Assembly: GCF_963677315.1 (NCBI RefSeq)
Contig: NZ_OY781939.1
Coordinates: 868,001 to 932,000 of the forward strand
DNA: 64,000 nucleotides
Origin: an uncultured Sphaerochaeta sp.
Lineage (GTDB): Bacteria; Spirochaetota; Spirochaetia; Sphaerochaetales; Sphaerochaetaceae
Reading direction: 5' to 3'
Shown here: piece by piece, positions 15,636-25,397 of the stretch
Position numbering within the stretch: the first letter of the stretch is position 1
How the letters are laid out: each line of letters opens with the position of its first letter
The notes under the pieces: generated by a model
Told to the model about the DNA's origin: nothing
What the model saw: the letters and a program-made list of their open reading frames with translations, nothing else
Databases searched by the model: none
Program-made: the position numbers and the translations under genes

Positions 15636-15666
15636 ATTTTTATTCCTTTTATTTTTTTTTATCGTA

Positions 15667-15696
15667 TTGACCTTATTAGATATTTTTTTATACATT
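15667..15696 (+). promoter_or_regulatory. Probable adhE promoter
   Basis: TTGACC (15667-15672) and TACATT (15691-15696) with an 18-bp spacer in AT-rich DNA. The expected leader is about 24 nt and includes GAGGAG at 15715-15720. Confidence 0.45.
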
Positions 15697-15726
15697 ATGG
15701 CCAAGAAACCTAATGAGGAGTACATC

Positions 15727-18393
15727 ATGGCTGATAAGAAACAAACCGAAGAGCTTTTTGCAGGACAGAAAGCACTCCAGGACATGATCGAACGTGTAAA
15801 ACGTGCACAAGCCAAATTCGCTACCTATTCACAGGAACAGGTCGATGCCATATTCCGCTCTGCTGCCATTGCAGCGAACGACGAGCGTATCAAGTTGGCC
15901 TTAATGGCGGTGAAAGAGACCGGCATGGGCATTGTGGAGGATAAGGTTATCAAGAACCACTTCTCTGCAGAATACATCTTCAACAAATACAAGGATGACA
16001 AGACCTGTGGGATCATAGAGGTGGACCAGGCATTCGGTATCAAGAAAATTGCTGAACCGAAGGGCGTCATTTGCGGCATTATCCCTACCACAAACCCAAC
16101 CAGTACTGCAATCTTCAAGAGTTTGATCGCCTTAAAGACTCGTAACGCAATCATCTTCAGCCCACACCCAAGAGCAAAAGAGTGCACTTGTGAAGCAGCC
16201 CGTATCATTCTTGAGGCTGCAGTGAAGGCAGGGGCACCTGAGGACATCATCGGCTGGATCGATGAACCCTCCATTGAGAAAACAGACTACCTGATGAAAA
16301 ACAAGCTGGTGAATCTTATCCTTGCCACCGGTGGTCCCTCTATGGTCAAGAGCGCCTATTCCTCCGGTATCCCTGCCATCGGGGTTGGTCCTGGCAATAC
16401 CCCTGCCCTTATGGACAAGAGTGCAGACGTCAAGATGGCGGTCAGCTCGATTCTCATGAGCAAGACCTTTGACAATGGAGTGGTCTGTGCAAGTGAACAG
16501 GCAGTAATTTGCCACAAGGACATCTATGATGCAGTAAAGAAAGAGTTTTCTGATCGTGGTGCACGATTCCTCACAAAGAAGGAAGCTGACATGCTTCGCA
16601 AGGTCATCCTCGACCCAAAGCGTGGGACCGTAAACCCAGCCATTGTTGGACAGAAAGCTTCCAAGGTAGCTGAAATCGCTGGATTCACCGTTCCCGAGAC
16701 CACCAAGGTCCTTATTGGGGAGGTGGAACATGCCGATGCTTCTGAACCATTTGCCCATGAAAAACTCAGTCCGGTATTGGCAATGTACAAGTGTGACAAC
16801 TATGGGGAGGGAACCAACATGGCAGCAACCTTGGTTGCCTTGGGTGGTTACGGGCATACCAGTGTGCTCTACATTGATGAGAATGAGACAGAGAAGGTTG
16901 ACACCTACAGCAGGACTGTTAAGACCAGCCGTGTATTGGTGAACATGCCTGCCAGCCAGGGAGCAATTGGGGACATCTACAACTTCCGCCTGGAGCCTTC
17001 CCTCACCCTTGGCTGTGGTTCTTGGGGAAACAACTCGATCAGCGAGAACGTAGGACCAAAACACCTGTTGAACATCAAGACCGAAGCTGCCAGGAGGGAA
17101 AACATGCTCTGGTTCAAACTGCCTCCAAAGACGTATTTCAAGTACGGCTGTCTGCCTGTTGCCCTTGGCGAGTTGAAGGGTAAGAAGCGCGCATTCATCA
17201 TCACCGACTCATTCCTGTTCACCAGTGGTATGGTGGATAAGATCACCGATACACTCGATGCAATGGGTATCGAATGTGAAACATTCCATCAGGTAAAACC
17301 CGATCCTACCTTGGGCACCATTACCGAGGGAATGAAGCTGATAAATGCTTTCAAACCCGATGTACTCATCGGTCTTGGCGGTGGTTCCCCTATGGATGCT
17401 GCAAAGATCATGTGGTTGCTCTACGAGCACCCGGAGGTACAGTTCGATGGGCTTGCTTTGCGGTTCATGGATATCCAGAAGCGAATCTATGCATTCCCCA
17501 ACATGGGAAAGAAAGCCGAGCTTGTATGTGTACCTACCACCAGTGGTACTGGTAGTGAGGTTACCCCCTTTGCCATCATCACTGATGAGAAAAGTGGAAT
17601 GAAATACGCAATTGCAGACTATGCACTCACCCCGACCATGGCGATCGTGGATAGTGAGCTAGCCATGGGAATGCCCAAGGGGCTGACCGCAAGCTGTGGT
17701 GTTGATGTATTGACCCATGCCCTGGAAGCACTTGCCTCGAGTATGTCCACCGACTATACCAATGGATTGAGCCTGGAAGCGGCCCGCGTCATCTTCAAGT
17801 ACCTGCCAAAGGCGTATCGGGATGGAACGGACAAGAAAGCACGTGAGAAGGTTCACAATGCCTCGACCATCGCAGGTATGGCCTTCAGCAATGCATTCCT
17901 GGGAGTCTGTCACTCGATGGCACATAAGTTGGGAGCCCAGTTCCATATTCCCCATGGTATGGCAAATGCGCTGCTGCTCTGTAATGTCATTCGCTACAAT
18001 GCAACGGACAACCCGACAAAGCAGGCTTCCTTCCCACAGTACGAGTACCCCTCCGCTGTGAGCAGGTATGCAAGAGCTGCTGACTACATTGCCATGATAG
18101 TAAATGAACAGGAGAATACTCCCTACATCAAGACTACGGCAACCGATAGCCAGGACAAGAAAGTTGAGGCCTTGGTTGCAGGGATTGAGATGCTGAAAAA
18201 GGAACTTGATATACCTTCCTCCATCAAGGAGTGGGGCATCAAGGAGGAGGACTTCCTGGCAGTGGTTGACGAGCTTGCAGTGAAAGCATTCGATGACCAG
18301 TGCACGGGAACCAACCCCCGCTACCCCTTGATCGGCGAGATCAAGCAACTCTACCTGGACTGTTTCTATGGAAGGGTGTACCAGGAAGCCTAG
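15727..18393 (+). CDS. adhE: Bifunctional acetaldehyde-CoA/alcohol dehydrogenase
   Basis: An 888-residue AdhE. The N-terminal half (about 1-440) is an acylating aldehyde dehydrogenase with catalytic C254 in NGVVCASEQ. The C-terminal half is an iron-dependent alcohol dehydrogenase with GGGSPMDAAK and the metal-binding histidine region (CHSMAHKLGAQFHIPHG). Together they reduce acetyl-CoA to ethanol with two NADH, the main electron sink in fermentation; AdhE usually forms spirosome filaments. The start ATG 15727 is set by GAGGAG 6 nt upstream; in-frame ATGs at 15667 and 15697 have no ribosome site. It has its own promoter and terminator. Confidence 0.96.
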   Translation: MADKKQTEELFAGQKALQDMIERVKRAQAKFATYSQEQVDAIFRSAAIAANDERIKLALMAVKETGMGIVEDKVIKNHFSAEYIFNKYKDDKTCGIIEVDQAFGIKKIAEPKGVICGIIPTTNPTSTAIFKSLIALKTRNAIIFSPHPRAKECTCEAARIILEAAVKAGAPEDIIGWIDEPSIEKTDYLMKNKLVNLILATGGPSMVKSAYSSGIPAIGVGPGNTPALMDKSADVKMAVSSILMSKTFDNGVVCASEQAVICHKDIYDAVKKEFSDRGARFLTKKEADMLRKVILDPKRGTVNPAIVGQKASKVAEIAGFTVPETTKVLIGEVEHADASEPFAHEKLSPVLAMYKCDNYGEGTNMAATLVALGGYGHTSVLYIDENETEKVDTYSRTVKTSRVLVNMPASQGAIGDIYNFRLEPSLTLGCGSWGNNSISENVGPKHLLNIKTEAARRENMLWFKLPPKTYFKYGCLPVALGELKGKKRAFIITDSFLFTSGMVDKITDTLDAMGIECETFHQVKPDPTLGTITEGMKLINAFKPDVLIGLGGGSPMDAAKIMWLLYEHPEVQFDGLALRFMDIQKRIYAFPNMGKKAELVCVPTTSGTGSEVTPFAIITDEKSGMKYAIADYALTPTMAIVDSELAMGMPKGLTASCGVDVLTHALEALASSMSTDYTNGLSLEAARVIFKYLPKAYRDGTDKKAREKVHNASTIAGMAFSNAFLGVCHSMAHKLGAQFHIPHGMANALLLCNVIRYNATDNPTKQASFPQYEYPSAVSRYARAADYIAMIVNEQENTPYIKTTATDSQDKKVEALVAGIEMLKKELDIPSSIKEWGIKEEDFLAVVDELAVKAFDDQCTGTNPRYPLIGEIKQLYLDCFYGRVYQEA

Positions 18394-18412
18394 GTGCGAT
18401 TAATTCTTACCC

Positions 18413-18443
18413 AGAGAGGACTCCGCTTGACGGGGTCCTCTCT
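18413..18443 (+). terminator. adhE terminator
   Basis: AGAGAGGAC (18413-18421) and GTCCTCTCT (18435-18443) form a long stem with an additional inner CCG/CGG pairing. It lies 20 nt after the adhE stop. The T-run is weak (ATCTGTG). Confidence 0.6.
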
Positions 18444-18550
18444 ATCTGTGTTCAAGAAATAATGCATCACTAAAAATGTAAGAATATGGTTAAGGAATCC
18501 CGAGCAAGAACAAACCTCCCAGGCTTCTATACAAGAAATGCCTCTTGTAT

Positions 18551-18556
18551 TACTAT
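18551..18556 (+). promoter_or_regulatory. -10-like element directly before the HAD gene
   Basis: TACTAT lies 6 nt before the ATG at 18563, which has no ribosome site. This matches the leaderless layout at 14047, 33527 and 50259. No convincing -35 is visible. A small hairpin, ACAAGA/TCTTGT (18531-18548), is beside it. Confidence 0.35.
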
Positions 18557-18562
18557 GCTCGC

Positions 18563-19369
18563 ATGTTTGAATGCAAACTCATCTGTACAGATATTGACGG
18601 AACCCTGCTTGATCCAAACCACCAGATCAGCGACAGAACAAAGGAAGCCATTCGCCGTGCTCGGAGAAAGGGCATTATCGTTGCGCTTGTCAGCGGCAGG
18701 ATCTCAGGAAGTCTTACCCTGATCCAAGAGGAACTGGGAATCACCGGACCACTGGGGTGTTTCAATGGTTCACTCGTGCTTGATGAGGACGGAAAGGAAC
18801 TGGAAGCACATCCCATCAGAGGGGAGCAGTGTACGCAAGTCCTCTCCTACCTTGCACAGACCGAGCTTGAGTGCTTTGTTTTTACCAATGAGAGTTGGTA
18901 CATGCATGAAATGAATGCCTGGTACGATGTAGAAGTGAAAGCTTCACGCACACAAGGACGTATTACCTCCCTGGACAGTCTTTGTGATACGCTAGGCGCG
19001 GGTGAGAGACCCTTCAAGCTCTTGGCTATGCATAATGACCCTGAATATATGAGGAAACAAGAGAAAGCGTTGCAGACCCGATTCGGCAGCTCCTTGAATA
19101 TCTTCAGCTCCTCCCCCCGCTATATAGAAATTCTGGCAAGAGGTGTGGACAAGGGTCATGCAGTTCGCTCTCTCTGTGAATCGTATGGGGTGGGCCCTGG
19201 AACCGTTATGGCAGTAGGCGACTACTACAATGATATTGGGATGTTCCGAGCAGCTGGATATGCGGTTGCTATGGCCAATGCCCCCGATGAGGTAAAAGCG
19301 CATGCACACGCATGTACCGCCAGCAATAGCGAAGATGGTCTGGCCCTCGCCATTGAGTCAGTCCTATGA
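18563..19369 (+). CDS. Cof-type HAD-IIB phosphatase
   Basis: A 268-residue HAD-superfamily hydrolase. Motif I is DIDGTLLD, motif II is the Ser in ALVSGR, motif III includes the Lys of GVDKG, and motif IV is GDYYND. The C2-type cap between motifs II and III places it in the Cof subfamily, which usually removes phosphate from sugar phosphates or flavin/pyridoxal intermediates. The ATG at 18563 is preferred over 18545, as it is followed by the usual start of the fold. The stop overlaps the MFS gene start (ATGA), so the two are co-translated. Confidence 0.88.
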   Translation: MFECKLICTDIDGTLLDPNHQISDRTKEAIRRARRKGIIVALVSGRISGSLTLIQEELGITGPLGCFNGSLVLDEDGKELEAHPIRGEQCTQVLSYLAQTELECFVFTNESWYMHEMNAWYDVEVKASRTQGRITSLDSLCDTLGAGERPFKLLAMHNDPEYMRKQEKALQTRFGSSLNIFSSSPRYIEILARGVDKGHAVRSLCESYGVGPGTVMAVGDYYNDIGMFRAAGYAVAMANAPDEVKAHAHACTASNSEDGLALAIESVL

Positions 19370-20589
19370 AGCGGATACTCTCCCTCTACAGAGGGTTGCC
19401 GCAGCCGATCTATGTTCTCTTCTTTGCAACAGTCGTCAATGCTGTCGGGATATTCATCTATCCATTCCTGACGCTCTACCTCACCAGACGATTGGGATAT
19501 ACCCCGCTGCAAGCGGGTGCATTCATGACCATCGCCTCCATCCTCTATGTACCTGGCTCCTTCATCGGCAGCAAACTTGCCGACACCATCGGGCGAAAGC
19601 CGGTGTTGGTGGTATTCCAACTGCTGATGGATCTCTGTTTCATCCTGGCGGGTTTCTTTGAGGGAGAGGCATTCGTGCCCTACTTCATTCTGCTGGGTTT
19701 GTTCTTCGATGGTGCGGTCGACCCCGCCCGGGAAGCTTTGAAAACCGATGTTACCAGCATCGAGAATCGTCAGGTCTCATTCAGCCTCATCTACCTTGGA
19801 CACAATGTAGGCTACTCCATCGGCCCGGTCATCGCAGGTTACCTGTTCTACAAAGCTCCTGAATGGTTGTTCTATGGGAATGCCGCAGCCGGCATTCTCT
19901 CCGTGCTGCTTGTCATGCTCAAGATACGAGAGAGCAAGCCTTCCAAGGAACTGATCGAGGAGAGCAAGGGATGGGATACCACAGAAAAAGGTGAAGAGGG
20001 AGGCCTTTTCAAGGCCTTGCTCACCCGTCCAAGGCTCCTATTCTTCGCACTTTCGGTCACCTTTTTCAGCTTTGCCTACAGCCAGACATTGTTTGCGCTC
20101 CCTCTGCTTACCACCAACCTGTTTGGCCAGGCGGGAGCCCCTCTGTATGGCAAGATGATGGCGATCAACGGGATCGTAGTGGTTATATGTAATCCAATTA
20201 TTGTAAGCTTGCTCAGACGGTTTCACCCTCTGGCAAATTCAACCCTCTCTGGTATTTTCTATGCGATCGGATTCGGCCTCTTTGCTTTTGCAACCACCCC
20301 ATTTGTATTTATGGGATTGACAGTGATCTACACGTTGGGGGAGATCATATCTGCAACGAATGACAATTTTTACGTGGCCAACAATACCCCGATCAGCCAC
20401 CGCTCAAGGTTCTCTGCAATCCTGCCCATCATCATGGGTACCGGGCATGCAATAGCCCCCATTACTGGGGGCCTGATCATAGAATCGTACTCCATGAGCC
20501 TGCTCTGGATCACCACTGCCCTGGCCGCCCTGATCGGGGCAACCGGGGTCTTCCTGATCTACCTGAAAGAAAAACAGGAACGAAAGTAA
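19366..20589 (+). CDS. Major facilitator superfamily transporter
   Basis: A 407-residue protein with 12 predicted membrane helices. The MFS motif A between helices 2 and 3 is GSKLADTIGRKPV, and a hydrophilic loop at about 190-220 separates the two halves. It is probably a drug or metabolite exporter of the MdtG/YfcJ kind, but the substrate cannot be read from sequence. It is coupled to the upstream HAD phosphatase by an ATGA overlap and converges with the ferredoxin gene 4 nt after its stop. Confidence 0.88.
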   Translation: MKRILSLYRGLPQPIYVLFFATVVNAVGIFIYPFLTLYLTRRLGYTPLQAGAFMTIASILYVPGSFIGSKLADTIGRKPVLVVFQLLMDLCFILAGFFEGEAFVPYFILLGLFFDGAVDPAREALKTDVTSIENRQVSFSLIYLGHNVGYSIGPVIAGYLFYKAPEWLFYGNAAAGILSVLLVMLKIRESKPSKELIEESKGWDTTEKGEEGGLFKALLTRPRLLFFALSVTFFSFAYSQTLFALPLLTTNLFGQAGAPLYGKMMAINGIVVVICNPIIVSLLRRFHPLANSTLSGIFYAIGFGLFAFATTPFVFMGLTVIYTLGEIISATNDNFYVANNTPISHRSRFSAILPIIMGTGHAIAPITGGLIIESYSMSLLWITTALAALIGATGVFLIYLKEKQERK

Positions 20590-20593
20590 ATAC

Positions 20594-21079
20594 TTACAGC
20601 TTTTCCAAGAGTGCCTTTACTGCATCAGAAGGAAAATCCTTATCAGTCTCATGCTCGCTGAGCAATTGCTTCAACCATGAAGTTACTGCCTCACTCTGCG
20701 GCAAGATGTACCCTGCTTCACGATAACAGTCCTCGGCAAGTACACGATTGCTTGCTGCAATGGCATGCATGAGCTGCTTGAAGACAGGATCATCACTTGC
20801 CTCTGCGAGGCTTCTAGCCAGGCGCTCCTGTCCTGCTTTACTCTTTGCCAAGGCGAATAAGCTCTTTCTTACTGCCTCACTCTTTTCCTGCGGAGGTGGA
20901 TAGACAGAAGGGACCAAGTAGATTGCATGACTTGGGCAGGCATCCACACAGAGTCGGCAACCATCCTGGCATTTAGCGAAATCTATCTGTCCATTTTCCG
21001 TATCGGTTGCACCTGTTGGACAGACAAACAGACAGACACAATCTTTGGTGCAGAGGGAAATATTTCTTGCAGCATGCAT
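20594..21079 (-). CDS. Ferredoxin-like protein with two 4Fe-4S motifs and a helical tail
   Basis: A 161-residue protein. Two cysteine clusters (CTKDCVCLFVCP and CQDGCRLCVDACP) should bind two [4Fe-4S] centres; the first is slightly unusual in spacing. A ~100-residue helical tail of unknown role follows. The start ATG 21079 overlaps the stop of the upstream rubredoxin-domain gene (TGATG), with AAGGAGG 8 nt before it. The frame continues upstream to 21178 but that part lies in the other gene. The pair probably forms an electron-transfer unit, possibly for oxygen or peroxide defence. Confidence 0.82.
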   Translation of the reverse strand: MHAARNISLCTKDCVCLFVCPTGATDTENGQIDFAKCQDGCRLCVDACPSHAIYLVPSVYPPPQEKSEAVRKSLFALAKSKAGQERLARSLAEASDDPVFKQLMHAIAASNRVLAEDCYREAGYILPQSEAVTSWLKQLLSEHETDKDFPSDAVKALLEKL

Positions 21080-21549
21080 CAGATGGCCTCCTTCTGGATG
21101 GGGTGTATCTTGAAACTGGGAACTTTGCAGATCGGGCAAAGGGAAGGAGGAGTGTCCCCTACATAGATAAAGCCACAAATCTCACACACCCATACATTGG
21201 TGTTTTCAAGCAGTGCACTGCCCTGCTTCTCATACCGTACCATGAGTGCCTTCAGGAGTTTGGAAGCCTTCTCACCCCAAAGCAGTGCTCGTTTTGCTCC
21301 TCTGTCATTGGCTTTCTCAGCAGCATTGCTTGCTTCTGTAAAACCACCAGACAAATCTGCATTGATTGCAGCAAGCAATCTCTGGTAATCCTGTACCTTC
21401 TCATTGGTACGTTGTTTGTCATAATAGGCAGCGAGTGTCCCGAACAGGGCGGCTTCCTCACTCCTGAGTTGCTTGTTACATGCTTTTTGCAGATTGGAAC
21501 AGAGAGCTCCAAGTTCATCGGCTGACATCTGTCTCATATCGTCTTCCAT
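21079..21549 (-). CDS. Rubredoxin-domain protein (rubrerythrin-like C-terminus)
   Basis: A 156-residue protein. The C-terminal ~35 residues form a rubredoxin-type Fe(Cys)4 site, CEICGFIYVGDTPPSLCPIC, as in rubrerythrins. The N-terminal ~115 residues are helical but lack the clear paired ExxH motifs of a rubrerythrin di-iron site, so a peroxidase role is not supported. AGGAGG precedes the ATG at 21549. It is first in a two-gene unit with the ferredoxin. Confidence 0.78.
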   Translation of the reverse strand: MEDDMRQMSADELGALCSNLQKACNKQLRSEEAALFGTLAAYYDKQRTNEKVQDYQRLLAAINADLSGGFTEASNAAEKANDRGAKRALLWGEKASKLLKALMVRYEKQGSALLENTNVWVCEICGFIYVGDTPPSLCPICKVPSFKIHPIQKEAI

Positions 21550-21752
21550 GAACGACCTCCTCTTCTTGTTTATCGCTTACAGTATAGCATTCCATGTTGG
21601 TTTTTTGGAAAAAGACTCGAGGTTTTTCAATTCATCCATTTTGCTGGATATTATTTTTACCAGGAACAATCTAGACACGTGTATAATTTACCTACACGCA
21701 GGCAAGAATGGAGGGACCTGCAAGAAAACAGTATCTAATGACGAATTTTTAG

Positions 21753-21770
21753 AATACAAAGGTTTGTATT
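21753..21770. promoter_or_regulatory. Perfect palindromic operator of the XRE regulator
   Basis: AATACAAA (21753-21760) and TTTGTATT (21763-21770) are exact inverted repeats with a 2-bp spacer. They overlap a -10-like TATTAT (21767-21772), 13 nt before the XRE start codon. This is the expected position for autorepression. Confidence 0.6.
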
Positions 21771-21785
21771 ATCCATACTTTCTCC

Positions 21786-22061
21786 ATGAAACACAGAGAA
21801 ATTGGACAAGCAATCAAAGAACTCAGACAACAGAAAAACATGACACAGGAAGAACTCATAGAGAGAGCTGACCTCTCTCGAAGCCAGCTCTATTACATTG
21901 AATCGGGAAGACGGACACCCCGCCTTCCCACAATCCATAGTATTTGTGCCGCGCTCGAACTTTCATTTCTCGAGTTTGTGCACTATCTCTATCGTTACTC
22001 CCCTACCTCTTCAACACCAAGCATCTCATCAATGGATGCACCAGGGGCAACCATCGGATAG
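21786..22061 (+). CDS. Small XRE-family HTH regulator
   Basis: The product has 91 residues. The HTH (MTQEELIERADLSRSQLYYIE, residues about 19-39) is typical of Cro/CI-type proteins, followed by the helices that pack on it. The C-terminal ~22 residues read through the 3' end of ilvB on the opposite strand (67-nt overlap). No Shine-Dalgarno sequence is seen. A perfect 8-bp palindrome covers its -10 region, suggesting autorepression. Its target beyond itself is unknown; being at the tail of the ilv operon does not prove a link. Confidence 0.8.
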   Translation: MKHREIGQAIKELRQQKNMTQEELIERADLSRSQLYYIESGRRTPRLPTIHSICAALELSFLEFVHYLYRYSPTSSTPSISSMDAPGATIG

Positions 22062-23674
22062 ACCTTGTCATCGACAGGTATCTCACAATCAATGAGAACA
22101 GCTTGTCCCAGGTCCAGTGCCGCCTGAAGAATCGGCTTCGGATCATCAGTCTTGCTGATTCTCATTCCCTTTACCCCATAGGCCTCAGCAAGTTTCAACC
22201 AATCGATGGGGGTATCGAGAGTGGTCTCACTGTAACGTCGGTCGAAGAAGAGCGTCTGCCACTGACGTACCATGCCCAGTGTCTGGTTGTTCATCAAGAG
22301 AATGATAACCGGTAGCTGATACCGCGCAATGGTAGCCAGTTCATTGCAGTTCATCTTGAAACTGCCATCCCCGGCAACATTGACGACGCGAGCATCAGGA
22401 TTGGCTACCTGTGCTCCGATCGCAGCTCCTGTTCCATACCCCATGGTTCCAAGCCCACCACTGGTGAGGAAGTGACCGGGCTGGAGGTGCTTGAGGAACT
22501 GTGCAGCCCACATCTGATGTTGTCCAACCTCAGTAACGGCAAAGAACCCTTCAGGAAGCACGCTCTGCAGCGCTTTCAGGATCTCCTTGGATCGGGCACT
22601 CTCGCTGTCCACCCTGATTGGGTATCGCTTCTTATATTCAGCAACTTGCTCCATCCACTTCGTATGCGTCATGGGATTCACAATTCGGTTGTTCAGCTCA
22701 TTCAGCACTACTTTCAGGTCCCCGATCAAGTGACAGTAGGTCTTGATATTCTTGTCAATTTCAGCCGGGTCCACATCGATGTGGATAATCTTGGCATTCT
22801 TCGCAAATGCACTGGCTTTGCTGACAACCCGGTCACTGAAGCGCGCACCGATTACCACCAGAAGGTCGCAGGATGAAACACTCATGTTTGAGACTTTCGT
22901 CCCATGCATGCCGACCAAACCGGTGAAACGGGGACTGAGGGAGCTCACAGCTCCAACTCCCATCAGTGAGGTACAGGCAGGGCTGTCTATGTTTTCCAGG
23001 AACTGGGAGAGCTCTTCACTCGCCTTGGCCCTGATCACACCACCACCGATATAGCACATCGGTCTCTGGGCTTGCTTGATCAGCTGCAAAGCCTGTTCCA
23101 TGCTCTTCTCACTCAATCGTTCGGTACGGGGTTGCAAGGCCTCAATCGGTTGGGGTGAGAAATCTGCGGTATAGACCGTCACATCCTTCGGAACGTCGAT
23201 CAGGACAGGACCAGGTCTGCCCTCCTGAGCAATCTTGAAGGCAGTACGTATCGTCTCAGCCAAGTCAGCTACATCCTTTACAATAAAGTTGTGCTTGGTG
23301 ATCGGCATGGTAATGCCGGTTATATCCACTTCCTGGAAACTGTCCTTTCCCAGAAGGGGAACGGTTACATTTCCGGTGAAGGCAACCATGGGAACACTAT
23401 CCATGTAGGCTGTGGCAATACCGGTAACGAGGTTTGTGGCTCCCGGTCCACTGGTTGCCATACATACGCCTACCTTTCCAGTGCTCCTGGCATACCCGTC
23501 AGCAGCGTGGCTGGCACCCTGCTCATGGCTGGTCAGGATATGGCGGATTCTGCTCTGATTCTGGTACAGGGCATCATAGAGAGGCAATACAGCCCCTCCA
23601 GGAAACCCAAAGACGGTATCCACGCCCTGTTCAATCAGACATTCTATGATTATTTGTGCTCCAGTCATCTGCAT
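21995..23674 (-). CDS. ilvB: Acetolactate synthase large (catalytic) subunit
   Basis: A 559-residue ThDP enzyme making acetolactate or acetohydroxybutyrate, the first common step of Val/Leu/Ile synthesis. The N-terminal ThDP glutamate region (VFGFPGGAVLPLYDAL), the central FAD-associated domain, and GDGSFKMNCNELAT for Mg-ThDP binding are present. ATG 23674 follows AGGAGAATCTACC; the frame extends to 23728 without support. It is the last gene of the operon, while the regulatory subunit ilvN is the first, nine genes apart. Confidence 0.95.
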   Translation of the reverse strand: MQMTGAQIIIECLIEQGVDTVFGFPGGAVLPLYDALYQNQSRIRHILTSHEQGASHAADGYARSTGKVGVCMATSGPGATNLVTGIATAYMDSVPMVAFTGNVTVPLLGKDSFQEVDITGITMPITKHNFIVKDVADLAETIRTAFKIAQEGRPGPVLIDVPKDVTVYTADFSPQPIEALQPRTERLSEKSMEQALQLIKQAQRPMCYIGGGVIRAKASEELSQFLENIDSPACTSLMGVGAVSSLSPRFTGLVGMHGTKVSNMSVSSCDLLVVIGARFSDRVVSKASAFAKNAKIIHIDVDPAEIDKNIKTYCHLIGDLKVVLNELNNRIVNPMTHTKWMEQVAEYKKRYPIRVDSESARSKEILKALQSVLPEGFFAVTEVGQHQMWAAQFLKHLQPGHFLTSGGLGTMGYGTGAAIGAQVANPDARVVNVAGDGSFKMNCNELATIARYQLPVIILLMNNQTLGMVRQWQTLFFDRRYSETTLDTPIDWLKLAEAYGVKGMRISKTDDPKPILQAALDLGQAVLIDCEIPVDDKVYPMVAPGASIDEMLGVEEVGE

Positions 23675-23696
23675 GGTAGATTCTCCTCTTTGTGTA

Positions 23697-25382
23697 TCAT
23701 TTCTTGAAGACAGCTCCGGTGGCAGCACTGGTTACCTGCTTGGCATAGCGGGCCAAATACCCGGTGGTAATAGGCGGCTCCTTACAGACCCATTGCTTCT
23801 TCCGCTCAAGAAGCGTCTTCTCATCGACCAACAAACTGAGCTCACCCTTTGGTATATCAATGCTGATCGTGTCCCCTTCCTGGACGAGGGAGATTGGACC
23901 ACCCTCAGCAGCCTCAGGGCTGACATGTCCGATGGAAGCTCCCCGGGTGGCACCACTGAAGCGGCCATCGGTGATCAAGGCAACATCCTTGTCCAGGTTC
24001 ATACCGGCAATTGCACTGGTGGGACTGAGCATCTCACGCATGCCGGGGCCTCCCTTCGGTCCCTCATAGCGGATGACAATAACGTCCCCTGCCTTGATCT
24101 CTCCAGCAAAGATTGCCTTGATGGTATCTTCCTCACTCTCGAATACTCTCGCTGGTCCTTTGTGCACCAACATTTTCTCATCAACAGCACTCCGCTTCAC
24201 CACAGCCCCATCTGGAGCAAGGTTTCCCCTGAGTACGGCGATTCCCCCGGTCTTGCTGAACGGGTTGTCGATGGGACGGATGACCTCATGGTTGTAGATG
24301 GGTGCTGCTCTATAGAGCTCCCCGACCGTCTTCGCACTCACCGTTGGCAGGTCTGCATTGAGCAGTCCAGCCTCTCCCAGTTCTCTCATCACTGCAAGTA
24401 CACCACCAGCCTCATAGAGGTCCTCGATATGGTCAGGGCCGGCAGGAGCAAGATGGCAAAGATTGGGTACTTTGGCGGCAATATCATTCGCCATGAAAAT
24501 ATCCAGGTCAACACCAGCCTCATGGGCTATTGCCGGCAGATGGAGCATGGTATTGGTACTGCAACCCAAGGCCATATCAACGGCCATAGCATTGGCAAAC
24601 GCTTCCTTGGTCATGATATCCAGGGGACGGATGTTCTTTTTCAACAATTCCATGATCTGGTATCCTGCTTCCTTGGCAAGCCTGTCCCGTGCGCTGTAGA
24701 CAGCTGGTACGGTTCCATTGCCGGGGAGTCCCATTCCAATGGCCTCAGTCAGGCAGTTCATGCTGTTTGCGGTAAACATGCCACTGCAAGAACCACAGGT
24801 CGGACAGGCATTGTTCTCATAGGAGAGCAACTCTTCCTCACTGATCAATCCGGCTGCAAGGCTTCCCACTTTCTCAAACATGACCGAGAGGCTCGTTCCA
24901 CAGGAGCTGTCGCCGGGAATCTTACCGGCAAGCATCGGTCCACCGGAAACAAAAATGGAAGGAATATTGATCCTAGCGGCAGCCATCAACATTCCAGGGA
25001 CAATCTTGTCACAGTTGGGGACGAAAACCAGAGCATCAAAAGGATGGGCTGTTGCCATGATCTCGATGGAATCAGCGATGACCTCACGGCTTGCCAGAGA
25101 GTATTTCATCCCTGTATGGCCCATTGCAATACCATCACATACCCCAATGACAGGGAACGAGACTGGGTTTCCCCCAGCTTGGCGTACCCCGCTCTTTACA
25201 GCGTTGACAATTCTATCAAGGTGAATATGTCCTGGGATGATCTCATTGGCCCCATTCACGATACCAATGATCGGCATGTGGATTTCACGATCTGTCCATC
25301 CAAGTGCCTTCATCAGTGACCGGTGGGGGGACCTATCGGCTCCCTCAGTCATCTGCGCTGAACGTCTCTTGCTTTCGTCCAT
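23697..25382 (-). CDS. ilvD: Dihydroxy-acid dehydratase
   Basis: A 561-residue Fe-S dehydratase converting dihydroxy acids to 2-keto acids in Val and Ile synthesis. The cluster and active-site cysteines lie in [12 protein letters not shown], the [13 protein letters not shown] segment, and the GDSSCG region. GGAGG precedes the ATG. It lies 15 nt after leuB and 22 nt before ilvB. Confidence 0.95.
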   Translation of the reverse strand: MDESKRRSAQMTEGADRSPHRSLMKALGWTDREIHMPIIGIVNGANEIIPGHIHLDRIVNAVKSGVRQAGGNPVSFPVIGVCDGIAMGHTGMKYSLASREVIADSIEIMATAHPFDALVFVPNCDKIVPGMLMAAARINIPSIFVSGGPMLAGKIPGDSSCGTSLSVMFEKVGSLAAGLISEEELLSYENNACPTCGSCSGMFTANSMNCLTEAIGMGLPGNGTVPAVYSARDRLAKEAGYQIMELLKKNIRPLDIMTKEAFANAMAVDMALGCSTNTMLHLPAIAHEAGVDLDIFMANDIAAKVPNLCHLAPAGPDHIEDLYEAGGVLAVMRELGEAGLLNADLPTVSAKTVGELYRAAPIYNHEVIRPIDNPFSKTGGIAVLRGNLAPDGAVVKRSAVDEKMLVHKGPARVFESEEDTIKAIFAGEIKAGDVIVIRYEGPKGGPGMREMLSPTSAIAGMNLDKDVALITDGRFSGATRGASIGHVSPEAAEGGPISLVQEGDTISIDIPKGELSLLVDEKTLLERKKQWVCKEPPITTGYLARYAKQVTSAATGAVFKK

Positions 25383-25397
25383 TGTATCCTCCTCCCT

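Noticed and set aside
23646..25319. 557-codon open frame on the plus strand
   Set aside because: It is antisense to ilvD, which has complete dehydratase motifs and fits the operon. The translation is rich in Ser/His/Gly/Cys with no fold. Similar shadows lie opposite leuC (26865-27719), cimA (28666-29724), the sugar-binding protein (38888-39838) and the ABC ATPase (55822-56796).
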